Assembly: GCA_030530845.1 (NCBI GenBank)
Contig: JAUMUE010000021.1
Span: forward strand, 1-32,148
Reading direction: 5' to 3'
Length of the DNA: 32,148 nucleotides
Source: Limosilactobacillus sp.
GTDB taxonomy: Bacteria > Bacillota > Bacilli > Lactobacillales > Lactobacillaceae
Each line of letters starts with the position of its first letter. Position 1 is the stretch's first letter. Below, piece by piece: positions 1-7,941 of the stretch. Below the pieces are notes generated by a model. That model did no database searches. It was not told where the DNA came from and saw only the letters and a program-made list of their open reading frames with translations. Position numbers and translations under genes: made by a program.

Positions 1-17
1 GAGCCAGATATTGGCTC
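1..17 (-). terminator. Partial terminator hairpin after the DUF4811 gene
   Basis: GAGCCA and TGGCTC form a 6-bp hairpin with a short loop, 11 bases beyond the stop codon of the leftward gene. A U-tract would lie outside the window, so only the stem is visible. It probably ends the MFS-DUF4811 operon. Confidence 0.45.
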
Positions 18-28
18 ACTCCTTTTGC

Positions 29-760
29 TTATTTCAGTTGTTTCAGCATTTGCTTAACTGCTTGTCCTTCAATCTTTTGTTGTGCCCGTGTAGTGACATC
101 CTTGATTTGTTGGGCTGTCATGTTAGGGTTCTTAGCAATTTCTGCTTGAACTTGGGCGGCAACAGCGGATTGCATTTGCTGACGAGTAGCTTGTTGATTT
201 TGTTGTGCTTGTGGGCTTGAAGTCAGCTTCTTCAATGCATTTGCTTGGGTAGTGCTGATCTTTACATAAGTGGTTGGGTATTCCAGGGTGTTGACCCGCT
301 TAACGAGTCGTCCATCCATTCCAGACCACATGTAGAGCGTGGAGAAGAAGTTGTTCTTGTAGCGCCAACGAGTTTCTTTTACGACCATGTGAGGCGTAGT
401 TGATTTGTTAGTCCACTTGATCTTGCTAGTAGTGTATTCGTCCGCTTGAGTGTGATTTGGTTTTACTTGGTGTTGAACACGATTGTAGATGTAGACATCA
501 TCCTGACCGCTCGTGCCGACTGGTTGGTAGAGGGCGAGTGGCATATCTGAATTAGAGGCAGAATAAATTTCAATCGTTTTTTCTGTCGTCACTTGCTTCA
601 TACCAAAGTGGTGGCTGTAGTTAAAAATCATCAAAACGGATGATCCGGTAAATACGACTGCGGAAATTGTACTCCAGAAATTCCGCTTGGCATTGTTTTT
701 AATAAACATCGTGCATAAAAACAGGGAAACCGCACCGAAAAATAGTGTTAAGATAACCAT
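29..760 (-). CDS. DUF4811 domain-containing membrane protein
   Basis: This 243-residue protein has two predicted membrane helices near the N-terminus (about residues 2-20 and 30-48), then a hydrophilic domain probably outside the membrane, and a Gln/Ala-rich, likely helical tail (about 190-243). It matches the DUF4811 family, which in lactobacilli is found next to multidrug MFS transporters. Its ATG overlaps the stop codon of the upstream transporter by one base (TAATG on the minus strand), so the two are almost certainly translationally coupled and co-transcribed. I infer an accessory role for the transporter. The biochemical function is unknown and no catalytic motif is visible. Confidence 0.8.
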   Translation of the reverse strand: MVILTLFFGAVSLFLCTMFIKNNAKRNFWSTISAVVFTGSSVLMIFNYSHHFGMKQVTTEKTIEIYSASNSDMPLALYQPVGTSGQDDVYIYNRVQHQVKPNHTQADEYTTSKIKWTNKSTTPHMVVKETRWRYKNNFFSTLYMWSGMDGRLVKRVNTLEYPTTYVKISTTQANALKKLTSSPQAQQNQQATRQQMQSAVAAQVQAEIAKNPNMTAQQIKDVTTRAQQKIEGQAVKQMLKQLK

Positions 761-2250
761 TACTTTTCCTCCTTTCCTTCAGTAGCTTGTGCGGGACGAA
801 TCCCAGTACCACTTGTAATGAAGAAGGCGAGGATCAGTCCGAAGACAGAGAAGGCAACCGCAAACCAGAAGGCAGCGTGGTAACCAAGCAAAGTAGCGTC
901 AAACATCTTGGCCTTGTATTGCAATGGTGCTTGGGTCAAGAGTGAGTGGCCAGGCTTGTTGCTGTTGGTGACGTTGGTCAAAACGGAAACCATGATCGCG
1001 GTACCAACAGATGTCGCAACTTGACGGAAAGTGTTGTTTACGGCAGTACCGTGTGAAATCAAGTTAAATGGCAGTGAGTTCATACCGGAAGTGGTCACTG
1101 GCATCATAACCATGGAGATACCAAACATCCGCACTGCGTATAAGAAGATGATGTAGATGATTGGAGTGTCGCGAGTCAGGAATGCGAATGGCAAAGTCCC
1201 GACAAGCAGGATAAACATACCGCAGACAACCAGGCGACGGGCACCGTGACGGTCAAAGAGACTACCAGTGATTGGGCTCATCAAACCTAAGAAGAGGGCA
1301 CCAAACAACAGGGTCAAACCAGAGTGGAATGCGGACATTCCGTGAATGATTTGCAGGTAGAGTGGGATGACCATTTCAACACCAACCATTGCCATCATAG
1401 TGATCGCAGAAAGAATAGTAGAGAGGGTGAATTCCTTACTCTTGAAGACCTTGAATTCAAGGAATGGGTTATCCAATTTTGTTTGACGAACTGCCAAGAT
1501 AATGACAAGAATAACACCGACGATAATAGTAGTAGCAACTTCTGGATCTGTCCAACCCTTGTCACCAACGATGGAGAAACCGTAGAGCATGCTACCGAAA
1601 CCGAGCGTAGAGATGACAAGTGAAAGCCAGTCGAGTTGTGGCTTGGTGTTAGGAATGACGTTCTTCAGTGCAAAGAAACCGAAGAGAATTACAAGGAAGA
1701 TAATTGGTGCAATCATACCGAAGAGTGCCCGCCAGTTAAATGTATCGATAATGTAACCGGAAAGAGCTGGTCCAACCGCTGGGGCTAAACCAATCACCAG
1801 ACCGTTGATCCCCATGGCAGCCCCACGCTTTTCTGGTGGGAAGATGGAGAGCATGATGGTCTGCATCAGTGGCATGTTGATCCCAACACCGACCGCTTGA
1901 ATCAAACGACCGGCGAGGATAACTGGGAATGAAGGAGCAAACCATGCCATCACAGTACCAACCTCAAAGATTGACATTGCAACCAGGTACAGCGTCTTGG
2001 TGTTGAAACGACCAGTTAAGTAGGCACTAACTGGAATCATGATCCCGTTGACCATTAAGAATCCAGTTGTTAACCATTGAACAGTTGCGGTGCTGATATC
2101 AAAGGCCTTCATTAATGATGGGAAGGCGGTAGTCAGGATCGTCTGGTTCAAGAATGTACAAAAGGCACCGATCACGAGGACCAATACCATCAGTGAACGA
2201 TTATAAGGCTTTCCGTTGATATCAACGGAAACTTGTTCGTTGTTGTTCAC
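760..2250 (-). CDS. MDR-type MFS efflux transporter (DHA2 / EmrB-QacA family)
   Basis: About 496 residues with roughly 14 hydrophobic helices, the size and topology of the 14-helix drug:H+ antiporters. The motif A region (GRFNTKTLY, about residue 82) and an antiporter motif C (GLAPAVGPALSG, about 157-168) are present. The reading frame is open back to a TTG at 2256, but the AGAGG ribosome site lies 8 bases before a GTG at 2250, which I prefer; the protein then begins MNNNEQV. The substrate cannot be read from sequence. It is coupled to the DUF4811 gene downstream and is divergent from a MerR regulator. Its promoter, TTGACA (2317-2312), 17 bases, TATGAT (2294-2289), shares a palindrome with the merR promoter, so MerR control is likely. 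Confidence 0.88.
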   Translation of the reverse strand: MNNNEQVSVDINGKPYNRSLMVLVLVIGAFCTFLNQTILTTAFPSLMKAFDISTATVQWLTTGFLMVNGIMIPVSAYLTGRFNTKTLYLVAMSIFEVGTVMAWFAPSFPVILAGRLIQAVGVGINMPLMQTIMLSIFPPEKRGAAMGINGLVIGLAPAVGPALSGYIIDTFNWRALFGMIAPIIFLVILFGFFALKNVIPNTKPQLDWLSLVISTLGFGSMLYGFSIVGDKGWTDPEVATTIIVGVILVIILAVRQTKLDNPFLEFKVFKSKEFTLSTILSAITMMAMVGVEMVIPLYLQIIHGMSAFHSGLTLLFGALFLGLMSPITGSLFDRHGARRLVVCGMFILLVGTLPFAFLTRDTPIIYIIFLYAVRMFGISMVMMPVTTSGMNSLPFNLISHGTAVNNTFRQVATSVGTAIMVSVLTNVTNSNKPGHSLLTQAPLQYKAKMFDATLLGYHAAFWFAVAFSVFGLILAFFITSGTGIRPAQATEGKEEK

Positions 2251-2288
2251 ACTCAAAACCTCTTTTCATAAAATTGTAACGTTCCAAT

Positions 2289-2352
2289 ATCATAAGACTT
2301 TCCAATATCTTTGTCAAATAATTTGACAAAGATGCTGAAAAATCTTTATAAT
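2289..2352. promoter_or_regulatory. Back-to-back divergent promoters sharing a 27-bp palindrome
   Basis: A perfect palindrome occupies 2307-2333 (arms ATCTTTGTCAAAT and ATTTGACAAAGAT around a central A). Each arm supplies a TTGACA -35 box. Leftward: -35 at 2317-2312, 17-base spacer, -10 TATGAT at 2294-2289. Rightward: -35 at 2323-2328, 18-base spacer, -10 TATAAT at 2347-2352. The word TTCCAATATC is also repeated at 2282-2291 and 2300-2309 on the efflux side. A dimeric regulator, most simply the adjacent MerR protein, could control both directions from this site. Confidence 0.75.
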
Positions 2353-2387
2353 AGGTCACATAATTTCAGAAGGGGGAGGTAATTAAT

Positions 2388-2825
2388 GTGCTTGACGATC
2401 ACTTTCGTAAGATGTTTACCGAAAATAAATTGCGGATTAGCATGAGTGAACTTGCACGCACTACTGGGGTTTCCACCAGCCAGCTCCGGTACTGGGAACG
2501 CAAGGGATTTATTAAGTCAAACCAGGATGATAAGAATAAAAATCACTACTTCACTCTCCTGACGATGTTTTTGGTTTTTACTATTAAGTACTTCCTGGAC
2601 CAAGGTTTTACACTTGAAGGCGCGGTAGAACGTGCAAAGAACAAGAAAGAATCCGGTAAGGCCGTCCGTCGTTTTATGACAGAAGGGATCAGTAAGGTCT
2701 CTACGCTTGAGGACGGGGAGGTCGAGATCGTGATGGGACCTTTGGAAAATGATCCAAATACTGAGGTTTACGCAATTGTTGATGAGAATGGAACTCACCT
2801 GCATTGCCGGCCAAGATCTAAGTAA
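2388..2825 (+). CDS. MerR family transcriptional regulator
   Basis: A 145-residue protein with an N-terminal winged helix-turn-helix of the MerR type (about residues 16-60; ISMSELARTTGVSTSQLRYWERKGFI carries the usual R-YWE-KG-I signature), then a helical dimerisation stretch and a short C-terminal segment. There is no cysteine-rich metal site, so a small-molecule or drug response is more likely than metal sensing. The start is a GTG at 2388, 7 bases after AGGGGGAGGT. An ATG two bases upstream is out of frame. It is divergent from the MFS-DUF4811 operon and is its likely regulator. The effector is unknown. Confidence 0.88.
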   Translation: MLDDHFRKMFTENKLRISMSELARTTGVSTSQLRYWERKGFIKSNQDDKNKNHYFTLLTMFLVFTIKYFLDQGFTLEGAVERAKNKKESGKAVRRFMTEGISKVSTLEDGEVEIVMGPLENDPNTEVYAIVDENGTHLHCRPRSK

Positions 2826-2855
2826 GCAGTTGTTTAGTCAGCTGCTTTTTTATTT
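2825..2855 (+). terminator. Intrinsic terminator of merR
   Basis: An 8-bp stem AGCAGTTG / CAGCTGCT (one G-U pair) with a 6-base loop, followed by a T-rich run (2846-2857). Confidence 0.75.
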
Positions 2856-2959
2856 TGCGTTGGCTTTTACTACCACGCCCAATTAAGTTGTGGTAAAATT
2901 AAATTTAGTTTTAAGTACGGATATTAAATGAAAGTAAACAGCTGAAAGTTTATCTTTTT

Positions 2960-3022
2960 GCCGACCTTGTTAGTACAAAGCGGCTCTTTTAGCCTACTTA
3001 CTTTTCCGTTATGACAGTAACG
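2960..3022 (+). promoter_or_regulatory. Structured 5' leader of RNase J
   Basis: Two hairpins lie in the 227-base gap before the RNase J gene. The first pairs GCCG (2960-2963) with CGGC (2981-2984) and contains an inner TTGT/ACAA stem; TCTTTT follows it, as in a weak terminator. The second pairs CGTTA (3007-3011) with TAACG (3018-3022) over a 6-base loop. RNase J and RNase E genes are known to be autoregulated through their leaders in several bacteria; applying that here is inference. Confidence 0.4.
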
Positions 3023-3052
3023 TCGAAATAAATAGAAAGAAAGAAAAGGATT

Positions 3053-4906
3053 ATGTCTAAATTAAAGATTAAGAATAATGAAGTTGCCTTTTTCGCAATG
3101 GGTGGACTCGGCGAAATCGGTAAAAACATGTACTGTGTTCAGTTCCAAGATGAAATTATCATCATCGACTGTGGTGTTCTCTTCCCTGAAGATGAGTTGC
3201 TCGGGGTTGATTACGTCATCCAAAATTACGACTACTTAATTGAAAACAAGGATAAGATCAAGGGTATCTTCATCACTCACGGTCACGAAGACCACATCGG
3301 AGGATTGCCTTTCTTCTTGCAAAAGGTCAACGTGCCAATTTACGCCGGCCCATTTGCGATGTCATTGTTGAAGGGTAAGCTCGAAGAAAAACACTTACTT
3401 CGTGACGCCGAACTCCATGAAATTAACGAATTCGATGAAGTTCACTTCAAGAAGCTATGGGTGAGCTTCTTCCGCACCACGCACTCAATTCCTGATACTC
3501 TCGGGGTTGCGGTGCACACGCCACAAGGTACCATCGTTCAAACTGGGGACTTCAAGTTTGACTTGACCCCAGTTGGTGGCCTGCCTGGTCCAAACTTACA
3601 ACAAATGGCTAAGCTTGGTGAAGAAGGGGTGCTTTTGCTCACTTCTGATAGTACCAACGCCGAACGTCCAGAATTTACCAAGTCAGAACGTTGGGTTGAC
3701 CTTCACATCCGCCGTATTTTCGAAAAGATCAAGGGCCGGATTATCTTCGCTTCTTTTGCCTCCAACGTCTACCGTCTCCGTGCGGCTTCAGATGCTGCAT
3801 TGGCACAAGGACGCAAGATTGCCTTCTTCGGTCGGAGTATGGAAAATGCGATCGGTGCTGGTCAAGAGCTCGGCTACCTTAACATTCCGGAAGATTGCTT
3901 GATTGACCAAAACGAAATCAACAACTACCCACCTGAAAAGATCATGATTATGTGTACTGGGTCCCAGGGTGAACCAATGGCCGCATTGAGCCGGATCGCC
4001 AATGGTACTCACCGTCAAATCACGATCCAACCAGGCGACACGGTGGTATTCTCAAGTAACCCAATTCCTGGTAACACGACCTCAGTTAATGCCCTCATCA
4101 ATAAGCTGGAAGAGGGTGGAGCTAATGTTATCCACGGTTACGTTAACAACATCCACACGTCTGGACACGGTGGTCAAGTCGATGAAGAATTCATGCTTCG
4201 TTTGATGAAGCCAAAGTTCTTTGCCCCAGTTCACGGTGAATACCGGATGCAAAAGATTCACACCAAGCTCGCTGAATTGACTGGTGTACCTCGTGAAAAT
4301 AGTTTCGTGCTGTCAAACGGGGATGTTTTGGCACTGACCAAAGACTCTTGCCGTGTTGCTGACCACATCGATAGTGTTTGTGACGTCTACATTGATGGTC
4401 GTGACGCTGGTGATACGGTTGGTAACCCTGAAATTCGTGAACGGCGCCTGCTTTCCGAAGAAGGGGTTGTTACCGCCATTGCTGTTGTTGACCTGAAAGA
4501 CTACCAAATCGTGGCCGGCCCTGATATCGTTTCCCGTGGTTTCGTCTACATGCACGAATCTCAAGAATTGATCAAGGCTGCTAACCACGAAGTCTTCTGG
4601 GCAATCTTGAACACATTCAAGAACAACAAGAACGTTGACCAACGTGCCTTAAACCGGACAATTGTCAGCCGTCTGCAAAAACTGCTGTATGAACGTACCG
4701 GTCGTCGTCCAGTCATCATCCCAATGGTGACCATCTTAAACGGCAATACCAACACCGAAAATCAACATTACCGTGGTCCAAACAACAATGGTAAGAAGCA
4801 AAATGGTGAAAAGGCACACCAAGGACAAAATAATAAGAAAAAACAACCACGCCAAAAGAAGAACAACAATAACAACAAGTCTTCTAAGGCAGTTGAATCC
4901 AAATAG
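3053..4906 (+). CDS. Ribonuclease J (RNase J1/J2 family)
   Basis: A 617-residue metallo-beta-lactamase/beta-CASP ribonuclease that acts as a 5'-3' exonuclease and endonuclease in mRNA decay and rRNA maturation. The zinc motif THGHEDH is intact at residues 75-81, so catalytic activity is expected (J2-type proteins often have a degenerate motif). The usual family length is about 555; the extra residues form a low-complexity tail rich in Asn, Lys and Gln (about 565-617), probably disordered and RNA- or protein-binding. No rpoY-like gene precedes it, so I do not assign rnjA or rnjB. The ribosome site is AAAAGGA, unusually close to the ATG. Confidence 0.93.
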   Translation: MSKLKIKNNEVAFFAMGGLGEIGKNMYCVQFQDEIIIIDCGVLFPEDELLGVDYVIQNYDYLIENKDKIKGIFITHGHEDHIGGLPFFLQKVNVPIYAGPFAMSLLKGKLEEKHLLRDAELHEINEFDEVHFKKLWVSFFRTTHSIPDTLGVAVHTPQGTIVQTGDFKFDLTPVGGLPGPNLQQMAKLGEEGVLLLTSDSTNAERPEFTKSERWVDLHIRRIFEKIKGRIIFASFASNVYRLRAASDAALAQGRKIAFFGRSMENAIGAGQELGYLNIPEDCLIDQNEINNYPPEKIMIMCTGSQGEPMAALSRIANGTHRQITIQPGDTVVFSSNPIPGNTTSVNALINKLEEGGANVIHGYVNNIHTSGHGGQVDEEFMLRLMKPKFFAPVHGEYRMQKIHTKLAELTGVPRENSFVLSNGDVLALTKDSCRVADHIDSVCDVYIDGRDAGDTVGNPEIRERRLLSEEGVVTAIAVVDLKDYQIVAGPDIVSRGFVYMHESQELIKAANHEVFWAILNTFKNNKNVDQRALNRTIVSRLQKLLYERTGRRPVIIPMVTILNGNTNTENQHYRGPNNNGKKQNGEKAHQGQNNKKKQPRQKKNNNNNKSSKAVESK

Positions 4907-4907
4907 T

Positions 4908-4943
4908 AGAAAAGCTAGCTACATGTGGTGGCTAGCTTTTGTC
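4908..4943 (+). terminator. Intrinsic terminator of RNase J gene
   Basis: A long stem AAAAGCTAGCTAC / GTGGCTAGCTTTT (one G-U) closed by a 5-base loop; the 3' arm ends in four T residues. Confidence 0.8.
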
Positions 4944-5037
4944 ATTTATGAAAATTTGCTTAAAATCTTAAGGGAATTTTGGTATTATCTATATTAACAA
5001 TTAACAGCTTGGATAAGTTAGAAGGGAAGAAACCTAT

Positions 5038-6228
5038 ATGACCGGAAGAGATTATTTAAAAATCTGGTATCGGGTTCAAATTAGTGCTACTTTGCTGGTT
5101 TTGCTGGCGATGTTAGTGCGTAATTTCAATTTGGGGCGTGAGTACGTTGTGTCCACCCTATACGGTCCAGTAATTATTTTAGCAATTGGGGTAGCAGTTG
5201 AACTGATCCCTGGTTTGCCGGACATTGTACACCGCTTGAATGCTTGGCTACAAGGACTGACGCAGCCGTTGATCTTAGTATTTTTCTGGGACGTTATTAC
5301 CCGGGAAATTATTACCCTTCTCCAACTGCCGTCACGGGGTGTAGTATCACTGATGATTATTTACTACGTCCTGATGTTTGCACCGTTTGCCAGCGTGATC
5401 GGTGGCCAATTATCCTTGAGCATTGAGCGTTTTATCTTCGTGTTCTCAACTGTTCAAGTCGTCTTCACACCACTGATTGCCTTGCCACGTGACCTGGTCG
5501 ATAACCGTACACTTTTGTTGGCCCTGTCCACAGGTGCGGTTGGTGCATTGGCTTACTTCATCATGATCTCGACCTCTATGCGGGCCTGGAGATTATCATG
5601 GCCAGGACTCAAGCCGCACTTTAGCGGAGACTTCAACTGGCTGATCCTGCTGTTCTTTGTCGTCTTATTCTTTGCGATGACTTACCTGAACGCTGGTGCA
5701 ATTGCTCCTAACCACTTAGGGAGCAAGAAAGAATTGCTGACCGCCTTTGAAGCGGGAGTCGCAGAAGAAACGCTTTTCAGATTCGCAATCCTTGGGGTAC
5801 TCTTCTACGCATGGCGCAATATTAAGCAACGACTGCCATTAGCTATCATTACCAGCAGTATTTTATTTGGCTTGGTGCACTTAATTAACGCTGCACAACA
5901 AGAACTCGGCGTCACAGTCTTCCAAGCTGTCGCTGCCGCAGGAATTGGACTGTTTTTCGCAATGATTTATGTTTACACTGGTCAACTCTGGCTGGTGATT
6001 CTGATGCATGGTTACTTTGACTGGACCAGTTTCATCGTTTCCGGTGCCACTTCAATGACTGAAGCACACATTGGACTTGCCCCGTGGATCGCTGTCCTCT
6101 GTGAAGTTGCAGTCTTTGTGTTGATCTTAGTATGGATGTTATTAGGCCAACGTCGCGTTGTAATGGAACGTCACGTTGCTCGCCTGACTGGTACCAAGCA
6201 ACACTTCGACTACCAAATTAGATATTAG
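5038..6228 (+). CDS. CPBP family intramembrane metalloprotease (CAAX/Abi type)
   Basis: A 396-residue, strongly hydrophobic protein with about 8-10 membrane helices. The three CPBP motifs are in its C-terminal half: EETLFR (E243, E244, R248), FGLVH ending in H281, and HGYFD (H324, D328). In this family these residues form the intramembrane active site. Members process prenylated proteins in eukaryotes; in lactobacilli some are linked to bacteriocin self-immunity, but no bacteriocin gene is nearby, so the substrate is unknown. The extended -10 TGGTATTAT (4980-4988) is a likely promoter. The TSUP permease gene follows after 29 bases with no terminator, so the two are probably one operon. Confidence 0.85.
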   Translation: MTGRDYLKIWYRVQISATLLVLLAMLVRNFNLGREYVVSTLYGPVIILAIGVAVELIPGLPDIVHRLNAWLQGLTQPLILVFFWDVITREIITLLQLPSRGVVSLMIIYYVLMFAPFASVIGGQLSLSIERFIFVFSTVQVVFTPLIALPRDLVDNRTLLLALSTGAVGALAYFIMISTSMRAWRLSWPGLKPHFSGDFNWLILLFFVVLFFAMTYLNAGAIAPNHLGSKKELLTAFEAGVAEETLFRFAILGVLFYAWRNIKQRLPLAIITSSILFGLVHLINAAQQELGVTVFQAVAAAGIGLFFAMIYVYTGQLWLVILMHGYFDWTSFIVSGATSMTEAHIGLAPWIAVLCEVAVFVLILVWMLLGQRRVVMERHVARLTGTKQHFDYQIRY

Positions 6229-6257
6229 ATCCACATACGATTTAAGGAGAGTTGCTT

Positions 6258-7151
6258 ATGGACGTGACACACATTACGCTAGCCATTCTAGCTATTTTAT
6301 TACTGTTTCAGATTTACAACTACGGAATGGATTTAATCCGCAATCGCAAGCAAATCAATGATGGTAATCGTAGCCCGATTGTCACTGGTGCAATTGGATT
6401 CGTAACCAATTTCTTTGATACGTTGGGAATTGGTTCCTACGCGCCTACGACCATGCTTCTGAAGCTGACTAAGGCCCTGAAGAGCGATAAGTTGCTGCCA
6501 GGGACATTGAATGTCGGTTGTGCGATCCCCGTTATGACTGAGGCCTTTATGTACATCAAGACGGTCAAGGTGGACGGTGTGACGCTGCTTTCAATGGTTA
6601 TTTGTGGAATGATTGGTTCATTCACTGGATCCAAGGTGGTTTCACGCTTTGAAGAACGTAAAATCCAGGTAGTGATGGGATGTGCCTTAGCAATCACGGC
6701 ACTCTTGATGATTTCCGGCGCAACTGGTTTTACTAGCCATCTTGGTGCGCACAACACTGCTACAGGCCTGTACGGATGGCGTCTGTACGTTGCCTGTGCG
6801 GTTAACCTGGTCCTCGGTATGCTGATGTCAGCCGGGATTGGGATCTATGCACCATGTATGGCATTGGTTTACCTCCTGGGTCTGAGCCCACTGGTTGCCT
6901 TCCCAATCATGATGTCATCCGCAGCGGCTGTTATGCCAATCGCTGCTTACGAATTCATCAAGCAAGATGCATATTCACGTGGCCCTGCACTCTCAATCAC
7001 CATCTGTGGTTGTATCGGTGTGCTGGTTGCCATCACCTTCGTTAAGCACCTCGACGTCACTGTCCTGATGTGGCTGGTCATCATTGTTGTGATCTACACA
7101 TCTGTACTGATGCTGGTTGAAGGGATTATGAAGTTCAAAAACAATAATTAA
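6258..7151 (+). CDS. TSUP family (TauE/SafE) membrane permease
   Basis: A 297-residue protein with about eight membrane helices arranged as two related halves, typical of the sulfite exporter TauE/SafE (DUF81) family. The repeated signature is visible as FFDTLGIGSYAPTT in the first half and SAGIGIYAPCMALVYLLG in the second. Family members move small sulfur-containing or organic anions; the substrate here cannot be assigned. The ATG at 6258 is 8 bases after AAGGAG; an in-frame TTG at 6252 is too close to that site. It is probably co-transcribed with the CPBP protease gene. Confidence 0.83.
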   Translation: MDVTHITLAILAILLLFQIYNYGMDLIRNRKQINDGNRSPIVTGAIGFVTNFFDTLGIGSYAPTTMLLKLTKALKSDKLLPGTLNVGCAIPVMTEAFMYIKTVKVDGVTLLSMVICGMIGSFTGSKVVSRFEERKIQVVMGCALAITALLMISGATGFTSHLGAHNTATGLYGWRLYVACAVNLVLGMLMSAGIGIYAPCMALVYLLGLSPLVAFPIMMSSAAAVMPIAAYEFIKQDAYSRGPALSITICGCIGVLVAITFVKHLDVTVLMWLVIIVVIYTSVLMLVEGIMKFKNNN

Positions 7152-7155
7152 GAAA

Positions 7156-7195
7156 ACACCGACTTGGCGATTTGCTGAGTCGGCGTTTTTATTTG
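7156..7195 (+). terminator. Intrinsic terminator after the TSUP gene
   Basis: ACACCGACT pairs with AGTCGGCGT (one mismatch) and is followed by a T-rich run. Confidence 0.75.
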
Positions 7196-7231
7196 TCACG
7201 AAATAAAATTTAGGATAGCCAAAATCTATTG

Positions 7232-7260
7232 TTTACAAATGTTAGAAAAGTAGTAACATT
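7232..7260 (+). promoter_or_regulatory. Promoter of the universal stress protein gene with an inverted repeat
   Basis: TTTACA (7232-7237), a 16-base spacer and TAACAT (7254-7259). AATGTTA (7238-7244) and TAACATT (7254-7260) form a 7-bp inverted repeat covering spacer and -10, a position suited to a repressor. Confidence 0.5.
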
Positions 7261-7324
7261 ATTAATGTAGATAACGGGATGAAAAGCTCAGTTCCGTTCA
7301 CAGAACCTAGAGAGGGGAATTTTC

Positions 7325-7801
7325 ATGTTCGAAATTAAGCCAAAGAAGTTCAGCAAGATTCTGGTCGGTGTTGATGATGCACCTGACGCCCGCGCTGCCT
7401 TTGCATACGCTGTCGATAAGGCCAAGCGTGATGGATCAGAATTGGGAATCGTATCAATCTTAGAAACTGGTGACATCAATGTTTACCAAATTCTTGATAA
7501 GGATTACGTTCACGGTACCGAAGACGAATTGAAGAGCCGCATTAATGAATATGTAGAAGCCGCAATCAACTATGGTATCGACCCTAAGAAGATTACCGCA
7601 ATTGTTGACCGCGGTTCACGCCCTGCTGAACGGATTTGCAACCACGTTATTCCAGAATTTCAACCAGACCTGCTAGTGATTGGTTCAATTGGTAAAAGGG
7701 GTAACCGGAAAGCTGTCGGATCGCAAGCATCGTACATGACTCGTAATGCCGGCACTTCAGTATTCTGCATTCGTACTACAGAAACAGTTTCATACGAATA
7801 A
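7325..7801 (+). CDS. Universal stress protein (UspA family)
   Basis: A 158-residue single Usp domain. The N-terminal beta strand KILVGVDDA carries the acidic nucleotide-contacting residues, and the C-terminal glycine-rich segment VIGSIGKRGNRKAVGSQASY resembles the ATP-binding GxxG...GS loop, so this is probably an ATP-binding UspA-like member. It is a cytoplasmic protein usually induced by stress or growth arrest. The ribosome site AGAGGGGA precedes the ATG. It is monocistronic, with its own promoter and terminator. Confidence 0.9.
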   Translation: MFEIKPKKFSKILVGVDDAPDARAAFAYAVDKAKRDGSELGIVSILETGDINVYQILDKDYVHGTEDELKSRINEYVEAAINYGIDPKKITAIVDRGSRPAERICNHVIPEFQPDLLVIGSIGKRGNRKAVGSQASYMTRNAGTSVFCIRTTETVSYE

Positions 7802-7807
7802 ACCAAT

Positions 7808-7841
7808 AAACGACGGCCTATTGACTGTCGTTTTATTTTTG
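7808..7841 (+). terminator. Intrinsic terminator of the usp gene
   Basis: AAACGAC (7808-7814) pairs with GTCGTTT (7827-7833), followed by TATTTTT. Confidence 0.65.
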
Positions 7842-7882
7842 AATAATTCTAAATTATTTAAAAATAAAATCGCTCTAGGCCC

Positions 7883-7918
7883 TTGAAAGAATATTTTGGA
7901 ATGTTATAATTATTCTAA
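7883..7918 (+). promoter_or_regulatory. Promoter of the VIT operon with a Fur/PerR-like box
   Basis: TTGAAA (7883-7888), a 16-base spacer and extended -10 TGTTATAAT (7902-7910). TTATAATTATTCTAA at 7904-7918 matches the PerR box consensus TTATAATNATTATAA at every specified base except one. Around it, ATATTTTGGAAT and ATTCTAAAATAT form a nearly perfect inverted repeat. About six of the matching bases belong to the -10 itself, so the box is a candidate only. Confidence 0.5.
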
Positions 7919-7941
7919 AATATAGAAAGGAATGAATTGAG

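Noticed and set aside
1324..1623. 99-codon plus-strand frame within the MFS gene
   Set aside because: Complementary shadow of membrane-helix codons; composition is very polar and no start signal is present.
4747..4906. Asn/Lys-rich coding tail as a DNA repeat or frameshifted end
   Set aside because: The frame stays open to a stop followed by a proper terminator, and the bases are not a regular tandem repeat.
7842..7858. AATAATT-CTA-AATTATT inverted repeat as a second metal box
   Set aside because: It is perfect but purely AT-rich, lies in the tail of the usp terminator and is about 25 bases before the -35, so chance is a good explanation.
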